64,000 bases of DNA from Polaribacter marinus (GCF_022662535.1 NZ_JAKQYM010000006.1:62001-126000); one strand, 5' to 3'; positions 26,835 through 35,520 are shown, counted from the first letter of the stretch. Numbers and translations are program-made. Notes: generated from the sequence alone by a model not told the origin.

Positions 26835-27383
26835 TTATTTTTCCCAAGCAAAAGATTTAAAAGGGGTATCTACTGGAGTATTTGCAATATGATTAGTATA
26901 ATTACTAATTACTTTTTGTGATAATCCTAAAATGATTTCTAATACTTGTTGCTCGCCATATCCTACTGCGTAAAAAGCTGCTAACTCTTCTTGAGATACA
27001 TGCCCACGGTTACGAGTAATTGCTAATGTTAAAGTACGTAAAGCTTCTAACTTAGAGTTTTCAAGAGGTGTTTCGTTACGTAAAGCTTCCGTAATTTTAT
27101 CATCAACTTTCATCATTTTTGCAATAGCAGTATGTGCGGGTACACAGTAATGACATTCATGCTCTACATTAATTGTTTGCCACACTACAGTTAATTCTTC
27201 TTTATCAAAGGACGTTTCTGTAAATAACTTATGAATTGTTTGGTAAGCTTCTAATAAGCCTGGAGCTCCTGCTAATACACCGTGCAAACCAGGGATCATT
27301 CCATTTGTTTTTAACGATTTTGCTAACAATTCTTTACTACCTTCTGGAGCACTTTCTATGTTATGAATTTTTAAAGTTGTCAT
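26835..27383 (-). CDS. carboxymuconolactone decarboxylase family protein (AhpD-like)
   Basis: The protein of 182 residues starts at the ATG at 27383; an in-frame ATG at 27416 lies inside the operator and is unlikely. It carries the AhpD-type active site CHYCVPAH (C77, C80, H84), with upstream acidic residues in NVEHEC that relay protons. AhpD-like proteins are thiol peroxidase/reductase partners, so it fits with the redox genes that follow. A 20-base palindrome, probably a TetR site, lies 23 bases upstream. It is the first target gene after the regulator. Confidence 0.88.
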   Translation of the reverse strand: MTTLKIHNIESAPEGSKELLAKSLKTNGMIPGLHGVLAGAPGLLEAYQTIHKLFTETSFDKEELTVVWQTINVEHECHYCVPAHTAIAKMMKVDDKITEALRNETPLENSKLEALRTLTLAITRNRGHVSQEELAAFYAVGYGEQQVLEIILGLSQKVISNYTNHIANTPVDTPFKSFAWEK

Positions 27384-27406
27384 ATTTTCTATTTTACATT
27401 TATTAT

Positions 27407-27426
27407 AACTAAGCACTTGCTTAGTT
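27407..27426. promoter_or_regulatory. probable TetR operator before the AhpD-like operon
   Basis: A perfect inverted repeat, AACTAAGCA-CT-TGCTTAGTT, with 9-base arms and a 2-base centre, lies between the regulator stop (27443) and the AhpD-like start (27383). It shares its left half exactly with the site at 28024-28043. Length and symmetry fit a TetR dimer site. Confidence 0.7.
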
Positions 27427-27442
27427 TTTGATTAAAAAAAAA

Positions 27443-28006
27443 CTAAAAATTTAAGAAAGTCATTTCTACAATGTTTTTTAATTCTTTTGTGTTAAATACT
27501 TTTGAAGAAATGGATAAACCTAAGAGACAGTTCATTAAGAAGTCGGTCTTTTTATTTATCATTTCTTTGTCTATTGAGTCGTCTTGTTTTAATTTTCTTA
27601 CAAACAATTGTTTAATATCATTAGAAAACTTTTTTAGTTCATGCATAATAATTGGATCTGAATTTTCTTTTAGTTCATTTATAGTATTTGTAACTAAACA
27701 TCCTTTATATAAAGCTGCATCCTTAGAAAATTCTAAAAAATTATAAAAATATTCTTGAATAGCTTTTACTCCCTTATTTGAATTTTCTAAAATCTCTGTA
27801 ATTTTTCTAATTTTCTTTTTATAACATTTAATACTTTCTAAAAAAACGCCTTGTTTGTTACCAAAACTAGCATAAATAGAAAATTGATTGATACCCATTT
27901 CTTTTTCTAACATACGAACAGAAGTGTTTTCATAACCATTTCTCCAGAATAAAGCCATTGCTTTTTCTATTACTTCTTGTTCTATATATTGTTTTTTTCT
28001 TGCCAT
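27443..28006 (-). CDS. TetR/AcrR family transcriptional regulator
   Basis: A 187-residue regulator starting at the ATG at 28006 (MARKKQYIEQEVIEKAM), which leaves the upstream site free; an in-frame ATG at 28033 lies within that site. The N-terminal helix-turn-helix is seen in FWRNGYENTSVRMLEKEMG and NQFSIYASFGNKQGVFLES, the usual TetR recognition helix with Y-x-x-F. The C-terminal domain (about 75-187) is alpha-helical and should bind a small ligand, not identified. The palindromes at 28024-28043 and 27407-27426 suggest it controls itself, the redox genes downstream and the lipoprotein gene opposite. Confidence 0.92.
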   Translation of the reverse strand: MARKKQYIEQEVIEKAMALFWRNGYENTSVRMLEKEMGINQFSIYASFGNKQGVFLESIKCYKKKIRKITEILENSNKGVKAIQEYFYNFLEFSKDAALYKGCLVTNTINELKENSDPIIMHELKKFSNDIKQLFVRKLKQDDSIDKEMINKKTDFLMNCLLGLSISSKVFNTKELKNIVEMTFLNF

Positions 28007-28020
28007 TTTATAATTTACCA

Positions 28021-28028
28021 CAAAACTA
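28021..28028 (-). promoter_or_regulatory. -7 element of the TetR gene
   Basis: Reads TAGTTTTG on the minus strand, a full TAnnTTTG match 15 bases before the start. It overlaps the left half of the operator at 28024-28043, as expected for self-repression. Confidence 0.5.
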
Positions 28029-28043
28029 AGCAATCGCTTTGAT
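28024..28043. promoter_or_regulatory. probable TetR operator in the divergent gap
   Basis: AACTAAGCA-AT-CGCTTTGAT: the left arm equals that of the site at 27407-27426; the right arm matches its complement at six of nine positions. It overlaps the -7 element of the regulator and the -33 element of the gene at 28093, so one bound dimer could block both promoters. Confidence 0.62.
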
Positions 28044-28067
28044 ATAAAAAAATAATTCCTATTTTTG
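28039..28067 (+). promoter_or_regulatory. promoter of the DUF6503-like lipoprotein gene
   Basis: TTG at 28039-28041, then 18 bases, then TATTTTTG at 28060-28067: a complete match to the Bacteroidetes consensus. The ATG at 28093 lies 25 bases downstream. The -33 element falls in the operator. Confidence 0.62.
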
Positions 28068-28092
28068 TATTATTAATCAATAAAAAAAATTA

Positions 28093-28899
28093 ATGGGCAT
28101 GAGAAATTATATTTGTATAACATTATTACTTGTTGTTTTTACAGCGTGTAAACAAACAACAAAGCCAGAAGAACCTGTAAGTTCTTCCGAAGAAAAAACA
28201 ATCGTTTTAACAAAAAAATACCCTAAAGATTTACAAAATATTTTTAATGCTCATGGAGGAATTGAAGCTTGGAAATCAATGAAATCTCTAGCTTTTACAA
28301 TAGAAAAACCTAACGGAGATGAAATTATTTCTACTAATTTAAATTCTAGAGAAGCTCTTTTAGAAAATCCAAAAACAACTATTGGTTTCGATGGAAAAAA
28401 AGTTTGGCTTTTAAATAAAACATCCGAAAAATATAAAGGTTCCGATCCAAAATATGTGTATAATTTAATGTTCTACTTTTACGCCATGCCTTTTGTTTTG
28501 TCTGACGATGGAATTAATTATGCAAATGCAGAACCTTTGATTTTTGAAGGAAAAACGTATCCAGGAATCGAAATTACTTACAATAATGATGTTGGTGCAA
28601 CCCCGCAAGATCGATACGTATTATATTACAATTCGGAAACTTATCAAATGGAATGGTTAGGCTATACTGTTTCTTTTATTGAAGGTATTGATAAAAAAGA
28701 ATTACACTTTAGAAGGTATAATGATTGGAAAAAAGTAAACGGATTGATGTTACCTCAATCAATAACAGGTTATGCTTTTAAAGACGACAAACCAACAGAA
28801 GCAAAGCAAACAAATGTGTTTAAAAATATTATAATTACTGAAAAAGCTTTTGATAGTTCTAAATTTTCAAAACCTAAAAATGCAAAATTTATTGATTAA
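28093..28899 (+). CDS. DUF6503-like lipoprotein
   Basis: A 268-residue lipoprotein with lipobox at C19 (VVFTAC). The mature part begins with a Ser/Glu-rich spacer, then FNAHGGIEAWKSMKSLAF, a recurring start of a lipoprotein group that binds or senses hydrophobic ligands by an LolA/LppX-like fold (my inference from HGGIEAWKSMKSL). I recall this family as DUF6503 in Flavobacteria, with moderate certainty. An alternative start two codons later (ATG at 28099) is possible. It diverges from the TetR gene and its promoter is covered by the operator, so it may be part of the same response. Confidence 0.75.
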   Translation: MGMRNYICITLLLVVFTACKQTTKPEEPVSSSEEKTIVLTKKYPKDLQNIFNAHGGIEAWKSMKSLAFTIEKPNGDEIISTNLNSREALLENPKTTIGFDGKKVWLLNKTSEKYKGSDPKYVYNLMFYFYAMPFVLSDDGINYANAEPLIFEGKTYPGIEITYNNDVGATPQDRYVLYYNSETYQMEWLGYTVSFIEGIDKKELHFRRYNDWKKVNGLMLPQSITGYAFKDDKPTEAKQTNVFKNIIITEKAFDSSKFSKPKNAKFID

Positions 28900-29059
28900 A
28901 AAGTAGTAGCCTTAAAAATAATATTTAAAACCTTAGACCTTCTGTTCTATTGCGCCATAAAATACAAAAGGTTCAAAAGAAAAGAAGGTTCATTATATGA
29001 GTATTACAAACTAAAACCATCGTTTTATCTACTAAAATTTCGGATTAAAAAACACATTT

Positions 29060-30034
29060 TTACAACACCATTAAATTACAACCTCGAATATCCGAATTAT
29101 CAAAACGACCAATAATTTCGAAAGTTCCGTCTTTTTGTACATTCCCTAAATCTTGTGTAGCAATAAAAGAACATGAATTGTAATTTGCTAAATCAATTAC
29201 ATTTATGCCTCCGTTTTTTCCTAAAGAATTAATGGTTAATGCATCCTCTGTGTCTCGTGTTAATATTTTCATCCAAGGAGGAGTTTCAAAAACTCCTTTT
29301 CCTTTAGAATACGCCTGACTAAGTAACTCGGTCATTCCATATTCCGAATGAATTTCTTTCACTCCAAATCCATTTTGTAAAAGTTGATGTAATTCGTCTC
29401 TAATCAATTCTTTTCTTCTGCCTTTCATTCCACCTGTTTCCATAATTATGGTGTTTTGTAGATTGAATTGTTGCAGTTCTATTAAATCTAATAAAGCAAA
29501 CGAAACCCCAATTAATAGTATTTTCTGTCCAGCTTTATCTAATTTGATTAAATTTTTAGCTAATTCTTCAATGTTATTAAGATAAAAACCGCTTTCTAAA
29601 TTTTTAGATTTGGTTATTAAATCATCAACCATAAAAACCAAAGAAGAGCCGTTTCTTTCTAAATAATTAGGCAACAAAGCCAAAACAACATAATCTTCTA
29701 TATTTCCATAAAAATGATTAAATCCTTTTAAATAACTTTCTTTATAAAATTGAATATCTGTAACAAAATGCTTGCTTGTAACACTTCCTGTTGTTCCAGA
29801 ACTTGTAAAAGTTTCTTGAACCTCATCTAAAGAAGAAACTACTTTTTTATTCTTAAAAAACTCTATTGGTAAAAACGGAATTTCTTCAACGCTTTTTACA
29901 TCAGAAGGATGCACATATAATAAATCGCAAAAAGAACGATATACTTTATTATTTGTAAACTGATGTTTAAAAACAGCCAAAGCAATATTTGTAAATTCCA
30001 CTTCGGTTTGTATGTTAAAAATCTTGTCTTTCAT
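29060..30034 (-). CDS. LuxE/PaaK-like acyl-protein synthetase family protein
   Basis: A 324-residue adenylate-forming enzyme of the LuxE branch. The phosphate-binding loop is TFTSSGTTGSVTSKH (near residues 76-90), then ETGGMKGRRKELIRDEL and HSEYGMTELLSQAYS, which are the aryl-adenylate motifs. LuxE activates fatty acids and passes them to a reductase; no luxC or luxD genes are here, so this is a non-luminous relative, perhaps for surface polysaccharide or lipid acylation. It stands alone on its strand. A -7 element TATTTTTG lies at 30045-30052 on the minus strand, 10 bases from its start. Confidence 0.86.
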   Translation of the reverse strand: MKDKIFNIQTEVEFTNIALAVFKHQFTNNKVYRSFCDLLYVHPSDVKSVEEIPFLPIEFFKNKKVVSSLDEVQETFTSSGTTGSVTSKHFVTDIQFYKESYLKGFNHFYGNIEDYVVLALLPNYLERNGSSLVFMVDDLITKSKNLESGFYLNNIEELAKNLIKLDKAGQKILLIGVSFALLDLIELQQFNLQNTIIMETGGMKGRRKELIRDELHQLLQNGFGVKEIHSEYGMTELLSQAYSKGKGVFETPPWMKILTRDTEDALTINSLGKNGGINVIDLANYNSCSFIATQDLGNVQKDGTFEIIGRFDNSDIRGCNLMVL

Positions 30035-30044
30035 ATATATCCTG

Positions 30045-30052
30045 CAAAAATA
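30045..30052 (-). promoter_or_regulatory. -7 element of the LuxE-like gene
   Basis: Reads TATTTTTG on the minus strand and ends ten bases before the start codon at 30034. No TTG is seen at the right spacing. Confidence 0.42.
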
Positions 30053-30213
30053 TAACTAATTCCCAAACCTTAATACATTATAACAATTCATCTTTAAAAA
30101 TTGATAAATGAACTTATAATCTATACAGTTAATCGTATTTTAAAAAAGGCTGTTTTGATTTTTAATAGTTTCGCTTACTTTCTGATTCTAAAGATTAATC
30201 AAGAAAATATTTT

Positions 30214-30561
30214 ATGATGAAATTACTAGCAACTACCTATAGAACACTAAGCGGAACAAAAGAAGTTCTTGAGCTTCCTAAAAAGAAAAATACTCAATGG
30301 ATTGTTTATCAAGACAATCAGCCTGCTTATTTTGTAGATTTTTATGATTTAGAACATGAATCTAATTCAATGATGAATAGTTTGGTTCTGTGTACTAAAA
30401 GAAGCATAACCGAAGTTCTTGAACTTTTAAACAAAAGAAATAACATCAATTTATCTATTCCAAAAATATCTCGATTAGGCTTTAGTGTAAAATTAAAGTC
30501 TGAAGTAAAACATATAGAATTACAACCAATTCCAGAAAAATGGTTATCTTATTCTTTATAA
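30214..30561 (+). CDS. hypothetical protein of unknown family
   Basis: I do not recognise this 115-residue cytoplasmic protein. It is basic and leucine-rich, has no signal peptide, and ends EKWLSYSL. The peptides TKEVLELPKKKN (about 15-26) and ITEVLELLNKRNN (about 65-77) are alike, coded by nearly the same DNA, which hints at an internal duplication. It overlaps the last 13 bases of the isoaspartyl peptidase gene on the other strand. Start could be either of two adjacent ATGs (30214 or 30217). Likely real because it is open for 345 bases in AT-rich DNA. Confidence 0.6.
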   Translation: MMKLLATTYRTLSGTKEVLELPKKKNTQWIVYQDNQPAYFVDFYDLEHESNSMMNSLVLCTKRSITEVLELLNKRNNINLSIPKISRLGFSVKLKSEVKHIELQPIPEKWLSYSL

Positions 30562-31607
30562 ATTTTTACAACTAAATCTCCTTTATCGTTCATAGATGCC
30601 CTATACATTCCTGCTGTATTAAATTCAAAAGACATGTTTCCGTTTTTATCTAATGCAACGACACCTCCAGTACCACCAAGTTTTGTTAATTTTTTTTGAA
30701 TAACGTCTGTTGTAGCTTCTTTTAAAGATTTATTTTGATATTCCATCTGTGCAGAAATATCATAAGCAACTTGACTTCTAATAAAGTATTCTCCCCAACC
30801 TGTAGATGAAACACCGCAAGTAAGATTATTTGCATAGGTTCCAGAACCAATAATTGGCGCATCTCCTATTCTTCCCCAACGTTTGTTGGTCATTCCTCCC
30901 GTTGAAGTTCCAGCGGCAATATTTCCATTTTTATCTAAAGCAACACAACCTACTGTTCCAAATTTTGCGTTTTTAATATCCGCATCATAAAAAGCAGCTT
31001 TTTTATCATCATGATCTAGTTCTGTCTTTGTTTTATTTTTTATTCTTTGCAGTGATTGAAAACGCTTTTCTGTATAAAAATAACTTGGATCAACAATTTC
31101 TAACCCTTTTTCTTTCGCAAAAATGGATGCTCCTTTTCCCGAAAGCATTACGTGATCTGAATCCGTCATTATTTTTACCGCCAATTCTATAGGGCTTTTT
31201 ACATTGGTTACACCCGCAACAGCTCCAGCATTTAATGTTTTTCCATCCATAAACGAAGCGTCTAATTCATTGGTTTCTTCATGTGTAAAAACAGCTCCTT
31301 TCCCCGCATTAAAAAGTGGAGACTCTTCCATAACTTGAATGGTTTTAACCACAGCTTCCTGACTTGTCCCTCCATTTTTTAAAATTGTATACCCAACGTT
31401 AATGGCTTCCTTTAGTTTTGCTTTGTAAGCAATTTCTTTTTCCTCAGACATGTTTTTCTTTAAAATTGTTCCCGCTCCTCCATGAATAATAATGGCAAAA
31501 TCATTTTTTTTAATAACTCCTTTTTTTTCTTTGGATGATGATTCTGTTTGGTTTTTACATCCAATTAAAATTAATAATAACGTTGAAATAAAAAGAAATT
31601 TTTTCAT
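30549..31607 (-). CDS. iaaA: isoaspartyl peptidase / L-asparaginase, lipoprotein form
   Basis: An N-terminal-nucleophile hydrolase of 352 residues. The mature alpha subunit starts with AIIIHGGAGTI and the chain self-cleaves before T218 in KFGTVGCVALDKNGNI, the catalytic threonine. TSTGGMTNKRWGRIGDAPIIG and GTGGVVALD follow in the beta subunit. It removes isoaspartyl dipeptides and asparagine. Unusually for the enzyme class, the N-terminus is a lipoprotein signal (lipobox C17, ILIGC), so it is placed in the envelope, as is seen in other Bacteroidetes. It diverges from the aldehyde dehydrogenase gene. Confidence 0.93.
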   Translation of the reverse strand: MKKFLFISTLLLILIGCKNQTESSSKEKKGVIKKNDFAIIIHGGAGTILKKNMSEEKEIAYKAKLKEAINVGYTILKNGGTSQEAVVKTIQVMEESPLFNAGKGAVFTHEETNELDASFMDGKTLNAGAVAGVTNVKSPIELAVKIMTDSDHVMLSGKGASIFAKEKGLEIVDPSYFYTEKRFQSLQRIKNKTKTELDHDDKKAAFYDADIKNAKFGTVGCVALDKNGNIAAGTSTGGMTNKRWGRIGDAPIIGSGTYANNLTCGVSSTGWGEYFIRSQVAYDISAQMEYQNKSLKEATTDVIQKKLTKLGGTGGVVALDKNGNMSFEFNTAGMYRASMNDKGDLVVKIYKE

Positions 31608-31719
31608 GATTAGTTTGTTTGAAATTAAACAAAAATTGTTATTTCTGTTTAATTTATAAATGTGTAAAATTATTCGTATTTTCGGACATCAATTTAAACA
31701 ACTAAAATTTAACAGCAAA

Positions 31720-33261
31720 ATGACAGATTTTGGAATGAGTAAAGCCTTACAAGAGTTAGGTTTAAAAGACATAAATAACGGAACTTCTACAGGTTCTAAT
31801 AATTTTTCTAATGGCGAAATAATAGAAAGTTACTCTCCTGTTGATGGAAAACTGATTGGAAAAGTAAAATCGACGACTAAAGAAGATTACGAAAAAGTAA
31901 TGGAAACAGCTACAAAAGCTTTTCTATCTTTTAGAAATATGCCTGCTCCACAAAGAGGAGAAATTGTACGTCAATTTGGAAATAAATTAAGAGAATTAAA
32001 AGAGCCTTTAGGTAAATTAGTTTCTTACGAAATGGGAAAATCTTTACAAGAAGGTTATGGTGAGGTTCAAGAAATGATAGACATCTGTGATTTTGCTGTT
32101 GGTTTATCTAGACAGTTAAACGGACAAACAATTCCTTCTGAAAGACCAGGCCACGTAATGCGTGAGCAATGGCATCCAATAGGTGTTGTTGGTATTATTT
32201 CTGCATTTAACTTTCCTGTTGCTGTTTGGGCTTGGAACACAGCTTTAGCTTGGATTTGTGGTGATGTTTGTGTGTGGAAAGGTTCGGAAAAAGCACCTTT
32301 GTGTACCGTTGCTTGTCAAAATATTATTGCAGAAATCTTAAAAGACAATAATTTACCTGAAGGTATTTCTTGTATCATTAATGGAGATTATAAAGTTGGT
32401 GAAATGATGACTACAGATACTAGAATTCCACTAGTTTCTGCAACAGGTTCTACAAGAATGGGAAGAATTGTGGGCGCAACCGTTGCGCAACGTTTCGGAA
32501 AATCTTTATTAGAATTAGGAGGAAATAACGCCATTATTATTACACCAACTGCAGATTTAAAAGTAGTGGTTCCTGGTGCTGTATTTGGTGCTGTAGGAAC
32601 ATGTGGACAACGTTGTACCTCAACGAGAAGATTAATTATTCACGAATCGGTTTATGATAAAGTAAGAGATGCCATAGTAGGTGCTTACAAACAAATTAAA
32701 ATAGGAAACCCTTTAGATGAAAATAATCATGTTGGACCAGTAATCGATCATGAATCTGTAAACACCTATTTAGCAGCTATTGAAAAAGCAAAAGCTGAAG
32801 GTGGAAACGTATTGGTTGAAGGTGGTGTTTTAGAAGGTGAAGGTTATGAATCTGGCTGCTACGTTAAACCAGCAATTATTGAAGCTGAAAACCATTATGA
32901 AATTGTACAGCATGAAACATTTGCTCCAATTTTATATTTAATAAAATATGCCGGAGAAGTAGAAAATGCTATTGCGCTTCAAAATGGAGTAGCCCAAGGT
33001 TTATCTTCTGCAATTATGACCAATGAAATGAAAGAAGCAGAGAAATTCTTATCATATGCTGGTTCTGATTGTGGTATCGCAAACGTAAACATTGGAACTT
33101 CTGGTGCTGAAATTGGCGGTGCTTTTGGTGGTGAAAAAGAAACTGGTGGTGGACGTGAGTCAGGATCTGATGCTTGGAAAGTATATATGAGAAGACAAAC
33201 AAACACCGTTAATTATTCGGATGAATTGCCTTTAGCACAAGGAATTAAATTTGATCTTTAA
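31720..33261 (+). CDS. aldehyde dehydrogenase, alpha-aminoadipic semialdehyde dehydrogenase type (ALDH7)
   Basis: The 513-residue NAD-dependent dehydrogenase begins at the ATG at 31720 (MTDFGMSKALQELGL); an upstream ATG at 31660 gives a tail not seen in homologues. It shows GIISAFNFPVAVWAWN and GSTRMGRIVGATVAQRFGK for NAD, LLELGGNNA with the general base Glu, and the active Cys in GAVGTCGQRCTSTRR, the form typical of ALDH7 (piperideine-6-carboxylate or aminoadipate semialdehyde dehydrogenase). A role in lysine breakdown or osmolyte chemistry is likely, but no partner gene is adjacent. A strong terminator follows. Confidence 0.92.
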   Translation: MTDFGMSKALQELGLKDINNGTSTGSNNFSNGEIIESYSPVDGKLIGKVKSTTKEDYEKVMETATKAFLSFRNMPAPQRGEIVRQFGNKLRELKEPLGKLVSYEMGKSLQEGYGEVQEMIDICDFAVGLSRQLNGQTIPSERPGHVMREQWHPIGVVGIISAFNFPVAVWAWNTALAWICGDVCVWKGSEKAPLCTVACQNIIAEILKDNNLPEGISCIINGDYKVGEMMTTDTRIPLVSATGSTRMGRIVGATVAQRFGKSLLELGGNNAIIITPTADLKVVVPGAVFGAVGTCGQRCTSTRRLIIHESVYDKVRDAIVGAYKQIKIGNPLDENNHVGPVIDHESVNTYLAAIEKAKAEGGNVLVEGGVLEGEGYESGCYVKPAIIEAENHYEIVQHETFAPILYLIKYAGEVENAIALQNGVAQGLSSAIMTNEMKEAEKFLSYAGSDCGIANVNIGTSGAEIGGAFGGEKETGGGRESGSDAWKVYMRRQTNTVNYSDELPLAQGIKFDL

Positions 33262-33284
33262 ACTATTTAATATTTTTTAAAAGT

Positions 33285-33316
33285 AAAAAACCCAACTCTA
33301 TTATGTTGGGTTTTTT
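33285..33316 (+). terminator. terminator after the aldehyde dehydrogenase gene
   Basis: AAAAAACCCAAC and GTTGGGTTTTTT form a 12-base stem with an eight-base loop and a T-run, 24 bases past the stop. Confidence 0.88.
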
Positions 33317-33511
33317 CTTTTTAAAAAGAAAACCAAGAAACTTAGATTTCTTAAAAAGAAATCCTAAAAAATATGCTAACTTCGTCTAACGATTGATATA
33401 AAATACTTACACTGAATTTCTTTCAGAATTAAATCAAACTCGTTCATTAATTTTATATTCTATTTCAATTGTACAAACTGAAATTATTACAAAGGTCTAG
33501 AAGAAAAACAA

Positions 33512-35272
33512 ATGAAAAAGGCTAAAAAATTATCTGTATTAGCATCTACTGCTATTTGTGGAAACGACATAAGTTCATCTGTTCTATATGTATCTGCACT
33601 AGCAATTGCTTTTGCAGGACAGTATGCTTGGATAACATTACTTATTGTTTCATTAGTGCTTTTTCTTTTTCGGAAGATATATGGAGAAGTTGTTGGCGCA
33701 TTGCCTTTAAATGGAGGAGCTTACAATGCTTTGTTAAACACAACAAGTAAATCTATGGCCTCTTTTGCTGCCACTTTAACACTATTGTCTTATATGGCTA
33801 CAGCGGTTATTTCTGCAAATGAAGCCATTCATTACCTACATCATTTAATCCCTGCAATTCCCATAATTATTGCTACAATTATACTCTTAAGTTTTTTTGG
33901 AATATTAACTATTGGAGGTGTTTCTGAATCAGCTAAAGTTGCCATTGCAATTTTCCTTTTTCATTTAGTGTCTTTTGCTATATTGAGTATTTTTATCACT
34001 TTCTTTCTTTTTAATAGTGGCTTTGAAATTTTTATAGAAAACTGGCATTTACCAACTACAGGAGGCAGTATTGCCAATGCTATTTTTTTAGGATTTGCCG
34101 CTTCTATGTTAGGAGTATCTGGGTTTGAGAGTTCTGCAAACTTTGTAGAAGAACAACAAAAAGGGGTGTTTCCTAAAACATTAAAAAATATGTGGATTGT
34201 AGTAAGTGTTATCAATCCTTTAGCGGCTTTATTTGCACTTTCATTGTTTGCAATGCCTTTGTTAAAAAGTGATGCATATCAAAACACATTATTAATTGAA
34301 ATGGCTTCTCATGTAGGTGGGAATTGGTTAGCGATTCTAATTGCTATTGATGCTTTTTTAGTTCTTAGTGGAGCAGTACTAACAAGTTTTGTTGGTGTTT
34401 CTGGTTTATTAGAACGTATGGCACTTGATCGTATTTTACCTCAATACTTTTTAAAAAAGAACAAAAAAGGAAGTTCATATCGAATCATTATTGTTTTCTT
34501 ACTTTTAACTATCTCTGTTTTATTAATCACCAAAGGTGATGTAAAACTATTGGCAGGAGTATATACCATTTCGTTTCTTTCTGTAATGGCTCTTTTTGGA
34601 ATTGGTAATATATTATTAAAAGTAAAAAGAACAAGTTTACCGCGTCCAGAAAAAGCAAGTTGGTTTGCCATTATGGTGGCTATTACAGCTGTTATCATTG
34701 CTTTAACAGGAAATATTATTATGGAACCAGCAGAAGGAGTTCCTAGTAATCTCTCTGTTTTTCTAGAATATTTTATTCCTTCAATTATTTTTATTAGTAT
34801 CATGCTCAACCGAACAATATTGTTAAAATTTTTACTAAAATTAATGCATTCGGTTTTTGATCCTTTTAGACGATTTGTATTAAATACAGATAAAAAATTA
34901 CTTTCTGTTATTGATCATATTAATTCTCAAGAATTTGTTTTTTTTACCAAAGGAGATAATATTGCCAACTTAAATCAAGTAATGTTATACATCTCTAAAA
35001 ACGAACATACTAAAAAAATAAAGCTTGTGTTTGTTTCTAATAAAGACAATCCTTTACCTAAAAACCTTGCCCAAGAAGTTGATTTTTTAGATAGAGAATA
35101 TCCTGAAATTTCTATTGAATTTATTATTGAAAAAGGTGTTTTTTCTCCTCAATTAATTCAAGGTTTATCTAAAAGGTGGAATATTCCAATAAACTTTATG
35201 TTTATTGGCTCCCCTGGTGATCATTTTCCATATAAAATTGAAGAATTGGGTGGGGTCCGTTTGATTATTTAA
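33512..35272 (+). CDS. APC family amino acid permease with C-terminal soluble domain
   Basis: A 586-residue transporter. About twelve membrane helices span residues 1-440; the first has the family hallmark of an unwound core helix near GNDISSSVLYVSALAI, followed by LPLNGGAYNALLNTTSKS. A cytoplasmic domain of about 140 residues (from roughly 445) has a UspA-like alternating pattern, for example IKLVFVSNKDNPLPKN and ISIEFIIEKGVFSPQLIQGL. Substrate cannot be told; amino acids or related amines are likely. It is a lone gene between two terminators. Confidence 0.87.
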   Translation: MKKAKKLSVLASTAICGNDISSSVLYVSALAIAFAGQYAWITLLIVSLVLFLFRKIYGEVVGALPLNGGAYNALLNTTSKSMASFAATLTLLSYMATAVISANEAIHYLHHLIPAIPIIIATIILLSFFGILTIGGVSESAKVAIAIFLFHLVSFAILSIFITFFLFNSGFEIFIENWHLPTTGGSIANAIFLGFAASMLGVSGFESSANFVEEQQKGVFPKTLKNMWIVVSVINPLAALFALSLFAMPLLKSDAYQNTLLIEMASHVGGNWLAILIAIDAFLVLSGAVLTSFVGVSGLLERMALDRILPQYFLKKNKKGSSYRIIIVFLLLTISVLLITKGDVKLLAGVYTISFLSVMALFGIGNILLKVKRTSLPRPEKASWFAIMVAITAVIIALTGNIIMEPAEGVPSNLSVFLEYFIPSIIFISIMLNRTILLKFLLKLMHSVFDPFRRFVLNTDKKLLSVIDHINSQEFVFFTKGDNIANLNQVMLYISKNEHTKKIKLVFVSNKDNPLPKNLAQEVDFLDREYPEISIEFIIEKGVFSPQLIQGLSKRWNIPINFMFIGSPGDHFPYKIEELGGVRLII

Positions 35273-35464
35273 ATAAGAATAAACCTCAGATCACATCCCT
35301 TTTTCATTAAAAACTAAACTGTCTCTGTAATTAATAATCTTTCTCACTACTTAGGTTCATCATAGTGGCATTCAATTTTTTTGCTTGTTAGAAATAATTT
35401 GAGTTCTAAAAACACTGCATTCTTTTTGTATAGAGAAACAAAATGAAAATAATTACGGATTTAT

Positions 35465-35500
35465 AAAAAAAGCGAAAATTTTAAAATTTTCGCTTTTTTT
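35465..35500. terminator. bidirectional terminator between permease and thiL
   Basis: A perfect inverted repeat with arms ending in AGCGAAAATTTT and AAAATTTTCGCT, flanked by A and T runs. It lies 21 bases before the thiL 3' end. Confidence 0.85.
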
Positions 35501-35520
35501 ACATTCTTTTTTACAAGTTT

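Noticed and set aside
31660-31719. Upstream ATG for the aldehyde dehydrogenase
   Set aside because: The added 20 residues have no match to ALDH7 proteins as I know them, while the protein from 31720 starts as expected.
32979-33206. Minus-strand open frames inside the aldehyde dehydrogenase gene and other long genes
   Set aside because: They are shadows of the real coding strand, with unlikely composition and no signals of their own.
33317-33511. Regulatory RNA before the APC permease
   Set aside because: Several short inverted repeats are present, but none matches a known riboswitch or has conserved loops that I can recognise.
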